Assembly: GCA_973895155.1 (NCBI GenBank)
Contig: OZ316895.1
Location: 9,982,001-10,046,000, forward strand
Direction of reading: 5' to 3'
Origin: Marsupella aquatica
Taxonomy: Eukaryota > Marchantiophyta
Length of the DNA: 64,000 bases
How positions within the stretch are numbered: the stretch's first letter is position 1; every line of letters starts with the position of its first letter. The notes under the pieces are model-generated. The model did no database searches. It saw only the letters and a program-made list of their open reading frames with translations, and had not been told where the DNA came from. The position numbers were made by a program, and so were the translations under genes. Below, piece after piece: positions 57,452 to 64,000 of this stretch.

Positions 57452-60373
57452 CTATCCATACAAGCTATGTCGCGTCTTCCTCTTCTTCACACGGGAACGA
57501 CTAGGCTGCTCTGCTCTCTGAGTCTCTACCGCTGACACACCAGGTAGCACATCATGGTCGTGGCTACCTGATCTGCCTCCATCGTCATGTGGATGAGGTG
57601 CAGAAGCAATCTCTGGTACTCCCCCACCTCCAGATGCGCCTGAACCATGGGAAGGCACTCCTTCCCCGACACAAGTGTGGAAAGAAGCCCCTCCAGCACC
57701 ACCACCACTACCCCCCTCAGGTCGAGTCTCACCTCCACCACTATGACGGGAACCTCCCAACTGGGTGCCTACACCACCACTATGAATAGGATATGGTGTG
57801 GGCACATGACCACCAAGGCCCCCCCCGGACTGTCGCAAACCAGCTGGTACACTACCAGGGCTAGCCCTAAACTGATGAGGTGCAGCAACTCCACCACTAC
57901 CCCCCTCAGGGCGAGACTCACCTCCACCACTATGGCCGGAACCTCCAGACTGGATGCCTACACCACCACTATGAACAGGAGATGGTGTCGGCACATGACC
58001 ACCAAGGCCTCCCCCGGACTGTCGCGGACCAGCTGGTACACTACCAGGGCCAGCCCTAAACTGACGAGGTGCAGCAACTCCACCACTACCCCCCTCAGGA
58101 CGAGACTCACCTCCACCACTACGGCCGGAACCTCCAGACTGGATGCCTACACCACCACTATGAACAGGAGATGGTGTGGGCACATGACCACCAAGGCCTC
58201 CCCCGGACTGTCGTGAACCAGCTGGTACACTACCAGGGCCAGCCCTAAACTGACGAGGTGCAACAACTCCACCACTACCCCCCTCAGGGGGAGACTCACC
58301 TCCACCACTACGGCCGGAACCTCCTAACTGGCCAACGACATGACCAGTATGAACACCAGCCCATTGTCGAGACCCACCTGGTACAACACCAGGGCCAGTC
58401 CTCACTCGACCACCTGCTGTGGCTAGAACTCCAGACTCACTACGAACCCCTCGGTTGTGACCTACTGTGGCTGGAACCCGGGACTCACTCCGTCCACTCC
58501 TACCGGCTAATCTCTGATGAGAAGGAGGCATATCACCTGCTCTATGCTCCATCCGGCGAGTGGAGCCACCTACACCCCGACCAGACTGGTGACGTCCACT
58601 CTCTCGGGGTCCTGACCAGCCACGTGCACCAGTAGAACCTCGTATTGGAGCCTCGGCCACACTCCCCTCTGAAGCACTATCATCCTCCGCATCCTCCTCA
58701 TCCTCCTCCCCCTCACCATCCTCCTCACTCTCCAAGTCCTCCTCACCCCCTGACTCATCCTGCACATAGTAACAATCTCCAATCCATATGTCATTCTGCA
58801 ACATACGTACCAGCATGAAGCCATCTTTCAAATCATTCTAATATCCGCACTTACCGAGGCCAACATGTCGTCCATGTGAATCTTTAGCGCCCGAGCACCA
58901 TGCTCCTTTGCCAGCTCTCTCTCTGCCGGCAACAATGGTCGTCCGTGCTCTTTCTCCTACACACCCAAACCATATGCCACCCCCAATACTAAGGTCAATT
59001 ATAGCAACCCTACCCTGGCCTAATTAAACACCTATATAAACCCTTCACCGTCAAAGACCCATAAGAACACTTAGCCGTTCATGCACAAACTATTCAAAAA
59101 TTTGAATATGTCCGATACTAATAGAATCGGTACCCTCGACAGTTCCGATTCTTTTTTATTGTCCGATGCTGCATCCGATACTTAGAGGATCGGACTAGAA
59201 TCGGACCTTATATGCCGAAAGCAAAAAAAACTAAGGCATGATCGAGCGACCTACGGGCATACAAAGACCTGTCCCGGGTTTGGAAGGGTTAGGCATTCGT
59301 CAATTGGCCTCAGGTGATTAGGGAGGAGGAATGCTGCTGAAGGAATGCATGGAGAGGAGGGGAATGGAGCACTTACAAAATCGGCCTTGAGACGCTGTGA
59401 TCCGCCTTGCCCCATTCTGTGAGTAACCTTTGGCCTCTTTGTTACTCTCAGCAGAGCTTTCATTAGCCAGGATGGTGGGTCTCCAAGCAGGGCTGATTTT
59501 GCTGACCATTCTTCAAGTTCTTGATGCATGGGTGCAGTATTCACCATCTCTCCTTGTTCAATCTTCTTCTGAGATGCTTGAATTTCAGCTTCCCAGCGTT
59601 GTGTGGCTTGCCAAGCTCGAACCTGCAACTCTTCTTCAAGCCAGGCACACCAAGCATTCTCAGGAATCTCACCAGCTGGGCTTCCCCCTTTCCTGATCAC
59701 CTCCTCATCCAGTTTGCATTCAGCCAGGTACTTTCGCATCTTCTCTCGTACATGATTTCGCATGTCTGCAAGTGAGACTGAGATCTTTTTGTTTAAGAAT
59801 TGATCGTCCACAAACGACCCATTCGAAAATCTCTCTTTGATTTGCTCTCGAATTTGAAATCTCTCATCCTGCTTCTTCTTCCCCCAGTAGTCCATCGGGC
59901 CAAAATGAGACCTCACAATCTGCCTAACTTGACTCCCAAACAAACGATAACTCCTGGAGAGTGGAGCACCTCCCTCATTCAGAGACAAATTTTGGCCTCT
60001 TGGCCCTATCCTCTGCCTTCTTTCGTTCCTCCTGAATTCTCTGTCGTTTTGCAGCCCGAGCCTCCCTCCTTAGGCTCTTCTCCTTTTATCTTGGTGATAG
60101 GGCTTCCACTGGCCTCTCTCTCTCGTCCTCCCTAGTGTTATGTTTCCTCTTCCTCTGCAATCTCTCCTCCTCGAGTCTGGCTTGGAAAGCTTTTTCTGCA
60201 TCAGTGATGGCTACCTTCTGGGAGCTGTCGATCAGTCCTTGAGTGAGCTGGGCTACCTGCAATGCAACCTCCGGCGAGAGCCCCACCTTCTCCCTAAACA
60301 ATTGAGCCATGACTTCACCATAGCTGCTTGATGGCCCGGCACCATCTCCCATCCCTCCCGCATTCCCTTCCAT
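57452..60373 (-). CDS. TnpA-like CACTA accessory protein
   Basis: Likely the DNA-binding partner of TNP2 that recognises subterminal repeats. Pieces from high to low coordinate: 60373-60086 (Gly-rich start, then AEKAFQARLEEERLQRKRK); a piece down to 59377 with QIREQIKERFSNGSFVDDQ, NAWCAWLEEELQVRAWQAT and MGQGGSQRLKADF; exon 58956-58855 (EKEHGRPLLPAERELAKEHG); and exon 58837-57452. The last two junctions are GT-AG and in phase. 'KADF|EKEHGRPL' matches the pattern of plant transposase-24-type proteins. The first two pieces lie in different frames with a TAA at 60086-60088, so an unseen intron or a mutation separates them. The last exon has an acidic block (EEDGEGEEDEEDAEDD), four 63-residue Gly/Pro/Ser-rich repeats and a basic nuclear-localisation-like end (SRVKKRKTRH). 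Confidence 0.75.
57690..58300 (-). repeat. 189-bp in-frame tandem repeat within the TnpA-like gene
   Basis: The word 'cccccctcagg' recurs at about 57712, 57901, 58090 and 58278, giving a 189-bp (63-codon) period kept in frame. Each unit encodes GSVPAGxRQSGGGLGGHVPT and HSGGVGxQxGGS type stretches. The middle units are nearly identical, so the array is young or homogenised. Confidence 0.9.
59108..59212. repeat. Internal copies of the CACTA subterminal motif, intron of TnpA-like gene
   Basis: 'gtccgatactaatagaatcgg', 'tccgattc', 'tccgatgctgcatccgatac' and 'gatcggactagaatcggacc' lie within 105 bp, between the coding pieces at 59377 and 58956. Confidence 0.8.
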
Positions 60374-60477
60374 CGCTACGAGCTCCGCAAAGGTATCGTG
60401 AAATGCTCCCGATGCTTTTCCCGACTAGAGTGCCTTCGCACTTTAGTCGGGTGACCTAAAAACCCAAAATGCATAAC

Positions 60478-60560
60478 GTCCGATACTTTCTGCATCGGAA
60501 ACTCCGATTCTAGGTCAATTGGACTTAGTATCGGACCCCTCCTCCAAAGTATCGGACTTA
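60478..60560. repeat. CACTA motif cluster upstream of the TnpA-like gene
   Basis: 'gtccgatactttctgcatcgg', 'ctccgattctaggtc', 'agtatcggacccctc' and 'agtatcggacttaa' within 83 bp, about 110 bp upstream of the proposed start at 60373. It could be an autoregulatory TnpA-binding region, as in En/Spm where TnpA sites lie by the promoter. Confidence 0.8.
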
Positions 60561-61438
60561 ACCCTCCCAATGTATTTTCTGATGGTTTGTGAATCGCATG
60601 ACCTTGGCATTTGGACTTTGGCATTTGGATCCCATGTATACTATAATGACCCCCTTTATATTAGTTGGGGGTTAATTATGCTATATTGTGGGCTTATTAG
60701 GTGTGCGGCGCAAAACGGGCATATCAACATACAGTTGCCGTGACAAAGCTAGCACACTATTTTTTGGTGGGTATGGATGATCATTGAATGTATGTACCCA
60801 GATCTATTTTCAGTTTGATTTTAAATGATTCCCATTTTGACCATGAGGCAATGCTATATGCATGGTGCAACTTTTGGGGACTATAAGAAGTCACAAATTA
60901 AATTAACACTCTAGTGCCGTTTTGTGCAGTTTTGCATTTTTTGTTTTTGGAGGGTCGGGTCGTTGCTTTTCCTTGGTTTTCTTAGTAGGGTTTATTTTTG
61001 CCAATGCATTATGCACAGCGAGAGTACGCGCATCCAAAAGGTATGACATATATGATCCTCCAAAATGTATTGGAAATATTTGACATGATATATGCGTTAC
61101 TTGTGGGAGTTTATAATTGGACATCCAACTCATCATTGATTTTTATTAATTTCATTAATTATTGGTTTGTTACTTAGGTTTGCATGTATGTCATCTCATC
61201 TTTCAACTTCCCCACCTAGCCTGTATGTGCAGGTTTTTTTGGATTGGCCTTAGCATATAGTCTAAGGCTTAGAGCCTAGTAGGCACTGTAGAGCGCGGAT
61301 ATCATTCAGGTACTAATTAAGTCCAACACTGCAAATTATTAACATACTATATATTTCCTGTTTGGGTTTACCTCAAGTTAGGGTGATGAATCAATCTTGC
61401 ATTTTGGTAAAGACTTGTTTGTGTGTAATTGGCAGACA
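60561..61438. other. Spacer between the divergent CACTA genes
   Basis: No coding signal was seen. It probably holds the promoter and leader of the TNP2 gene. Confidence 0.45.
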
Positions 61439-62742
61439 ATGTCGACTTCTGAGAGTTTGGATACAGATTCCGACTCTGACTTGTCTTCCTCTGAGGGGGA
61501 CATTCCTCCTCCCCCTCAACAGCCTCGAGCACCCCCTCCATTAGGCCCTATTCCATGCTGGTGTCTTAGATGTAAAGGACTGGTGGTTTGTCAAGCGTGG
61601 CAGTCCATTGAACACATCGAAAACTATGGTCGACATGAGGGTGATTTACCGGGATATTCAGCTCGCCAGGTATTGCTTGACATGAACTCCGCTATATATG
61701 ATACACTATCATAATAGTTGGCTGGTTTGAGACCTTTTAGGAGACAAGTATTAATTTTTGTTTGTTTATGATTGAATAGGTGCGTTGTACGGCCCGTCCT
61801 CCATTGGTCTCTAGTCAACTATGGCATGATGCATTCCTAGCTGGTGCTAGACAATTGCTTGCATCATCAGTTGAAGACCCCGAGCAATCATGTACCCCCG
61901 CACATGTTCAGGCAGATGTTGTTCATGAACCCATAGTGGTAGAGTTGGGGCATGGTAGGGATGATGCACCGCCCCCTACTAGGGTTCTACGCACAAGACC
62001 ACGTTCTCATAGACGTCGACAACAGCATGTAGTTCTAGACACAGACCCATCCCATGAGCACTTTAGAAGGAGTGTTATGCCTCCACCAGGGGAGGAGTAC
62101 ATAGAAGTTGAAGGGAGGTTGGGCTTGTCATATGTGACGGGAAAGGCAATCAGTGTCTTCAAGGATTTTGACCCTGAGAGTTTTGTGATTCCTCGTGGCC
62201 TAGCCATTGACATCCCTGTACATATATGGGGTCGGCAATGGATAGTGAAGGCATCGACCCTTGGCGGGGAGGTTGGGTTAGGCTTATTTGCTTTGGAGGA
62301 CATTGAGGTCCCTCCAAAGCCTTGGCGTCGTGGCTATGATGGGGAACACCTTTTCCCTTACATTGGGCCTGTGTATACATCCAAGAGTTGGAACATCCTC
62401 TTGCGCCAACATCCAGCTTGGGGGGTATATGCATTGTAGATGGACTCAGACCCAGATGAGGTCCTAAGGAGGCCTTGGCATTGTAGGATGATTGATGGGG
62501 ACCCTGTCCGTTTAGATAACATAGTTGGGTACATCAATAGTACACATGGTAGAGGGAGTGGACTCCAGCCTAATGTCGAGTGGGCTCAGATTTTTGGCCC
62601 ACCCACTCCGCCTTACTATGTCACACATATGGATGATCATGTTATGACAGTAGCCATACGGACCATTAGGGCGGGTGATGAGTTGTTTTGTGACTATGAA
62701 TGGAACGCACCCACGATGGGCATTCGATCTGGCCACACTTAG
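61439..62742 (+). pseudogene. TNP2 N-terminal zinc motif fused to a SET domain, with in-frame TAG
   Basis: Exon 61439-61669 (77 codons, ATG 61439) has a Ser/Asp-rich start and CWCLRCKGLVVCQAW followed by HIENYGRHEGD. This zinc-binding-like layout also opens many CACTA transposases. A GT-AG intron in phase leads to 61780-62742. That exon carries an Arg-rich stretch, then a SET domain: GGEVGLGLFALEDIEVPP, FPYIGPVYTS, VGYINSTHGRGSG, NVEWAQIF and AGDELFCDYEWNAP. SET domains transfer methyl groups to lysine. A TAG at 62437-62439 splits the SET domain; the frame continues unchanged on both sides to TAG 62740. The catalytic TNP2 exon begins at 62853 after another acceptor, so the domain sits inside the transposase gene. 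Whether splicing joins SET to the catalytic part is unproven. Confidence 0.72.
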
Positions 62743-62852
62743 CACATATGTGTATTCCCCATTTTTGAAGTAATATAAGAATATTGTAGTTTTTTTAGGA
62801 ACCCATGGGCTAACTCAAACGTATATATCTGTTTTGTGCGTTGTATGATAGA

Positions 62853-64000
62853 ATGCATATGTTGAGCCGGATGTTGGGGTGTTACCACGAGCTATGCGCC
62901 AACACCTTGTGCAGGCCATGGAAGATTGGCGACATGCCTCTCTACCACCAGATGGCGATCTGGATGTTCCAGAGCAGGAACCAGATGCCTCCCAATCAAG
63001 AGTTGATGAAGATAGGGCCATGGATGACTTGATGCACCAATTCTATGACATAGAGGATGGTGATCATGACATGGCTGATGGGGAGAACATTGAGGTCCCA
63101 CTTCCACATCAAGAAGGTTCAAGGAGTTCAGCCTCCAAACAGTGGGAGGAAGCACGTCAACATGCGCAAACTCGGATATTTGATGGATCACGCTTGTCTC
63201 GTCTTTCAGCAATAATGTTGTTGTTGAACTTGCAGCAAAGACATGGAGCAAGCAACCTACTTCTTGATGATCTCTTTCGGACATTGCATGATTGTATCTT
63301 GCCAGAAGGAAACAACTTGCCAGACTCTTGGAAAGAGGCAAAGAAGGTGTTGAAGTCCATAGGTCTGCAGTATGAAGTCATACATGCTTGCGTGAATGAT
63401 TGTGTTCTGTTTAGAGGCACTTATAAAGATGCAACGTCATGTCCTACATGTGAGAAGCCTAGGTATCATGAGGACATGTTGATGGGAAAAGTTCCTCAGA
63501 AGGTCATGAGGTACTTTCCTCTTATACCTCGTTTGCGCCACCAATATAGATGTGCTGAGTTGGCTGAGTATATGGTTTGGCATTCCCAAAATCGCTCAGA
63601 TATGAGTTCACAACCACCCACCATGCGCATGATGGTTGACTCCCCTGCAAACAAGTTTGTGGAGGAGAGATGGGGTGAGTTCCGAACTGACCCACGTCAT
63701 GTTCGCCTAGGATTGGCAGCGGATGGCATCAGCCCATTTGCACTAGCAGGTAAGGCCCAACCATATTCACTATGGCCAATGGTCCTTACTAATTACAACA
63801 TCCCTCCATGGATGTCCATGAAGAAGGGTCATTTGCTCCTTTCCATGATTATCCCTGGTCCTAAGCAAGTGAAAAAAATTGATGTGTACTTGCAACCATT
63901 GATTGAGGAGCTACAAAAGCTTTGGAGTGGTGTGGATTGCTATGATGGTCGAGTGCAAACGGGGGGCTTACGTCGAGAATTTAAGTTGAAGGCCATTCTT
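62853..64000 (+). CDS. TNP2-type CACTA transposase, catalytic region (partial, runs off window)
   Basis: Opens after acceptor tgatag (62852) and stays open to the window end. The first part is acidic (MEDWRHASLPPDGDLDVPEQ). Family hallmarks follow: ATSCPTCEKPRYHEDM (zinc-binding Cys pair), VMRYFPLIPRLRHQY, the LGLAADGISPF motif containing the first catalytic Asp, PYSLWPMVLTNYNIPPWMSM and LLSMIIPGPKQVKKIDVYLQ. These match the Transposase_21 (TNP2) family closely. It cuts and joins CACTA termini in the nucleus. No stop or frameshift is seen in this 1.15 kb, so this part could still be active. The remaining DDE residues lie beyond the window. Confidence 0.93.

Larger units (their letters stand above)
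56657..64000. mobile_element. CACTA (En/Spm-like) DNA transposon, left end to beyond window
   Basis: It begins CACTAGTACATTTTG, the class-defining terminus, preceded by CCT as the possible 3-bp target duplication. Next come several hundred bases dense in TCCGAT/ATCGGA motifs, a TnpA-like gene on the minus strand and a TNP2 transposase on the plus strand. TIR start, subterminal repeats and TNP2 together make the class secure. The right terminus is outside the window. It inserted into the coding part of the transposase-like gene on its left. Confidence 0.88.

Noticed and set aside
57647-58216. Long plus-strand frame rich in Thr, Ser and His
   Set aside because: It is the antisense reading of the 189-bp repeats in the minus-strand TnpA-like gene.

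Overview
The window is nuclear DNA of a land plant. Host genes have many GT-AG introns, and their products are the plant forms of ATG3, a plastid-type pyruvate kinase and an ATXR2-like SET protein. They sit among Ty1/copia, CACTA (En/Spm) and tRNA-derived SINE sequences. I cannot name the species; the gene spacing and repeat style would suit a bryophyte-grade or other non-flowering plant, but this is only an impression.

Layout, left to right. 1-1926 (+): the last six exons of the autophagy E2-like enzyme ATG3. 6123-9410 (-): a copia polyprotein in one unbroken frame, interrupted by seven stops, six of them TAG. 10480-11010: a tandem array just upstream of the plastid pyruvate kinase gene (11983-16872, +, 12 coding exons, one GC-AG intron). 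20960-21310: a SINE-like copy, a 71-bp copy of pyruvate kinase exon 1 and a telo-box. These lie just upstream of the ATXR2-like histone methyltransferase gene (21383-26128, +). 27-31 kb: minisatellites and a 250-bp tandem duplication. 31165-32660 (-): a heavy-metal-associated (HMA) domain protein. 33-46 kb: gene-poor DNA with SINE arrays, a TIR element and dispersed repeats.

From about 46.2 kb to 56656 lies an unusual mobile-element-like block. On the minus strand it encodes an FCP1-like HAD protein and a decayed protein combining a ParB-like domain with a beta-class amino-methyltransferase. On the plus strand it encodes a protein with DUF8039-like modules leading into a DDE-type transposase-like protein. 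At least 14 copies of a palindrome (CTCGAGA - 3 nt - TCTCGAG) are scattered through its non-coding parts. The asymmetric centre flips between 52.83 and 53.93 kb, where the coding strand switches, so every core copy reads the same way in the sense of the nearby gene.

At 56657 a CACTA element begins (5' CACTAGTAC...) inside the transposase ORF and runs past the window end. It carries a TnpA-like gene with 63-residue tandem repeats (57452-60373, -) and a divergent TNP2 transposase (61439-64000, +). A SET methyltransferase domain lies between the TNP2 zinc-binding N-terminus and its catalytic exon.

Two themes recur: transposons carrying chromatin or DNA methyltransferase domains, and premature stops that are almost all TAG at sites where Gln (CAG) is plausible. 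The TAG bias suggests decay by deamination of methylated CHG sites.
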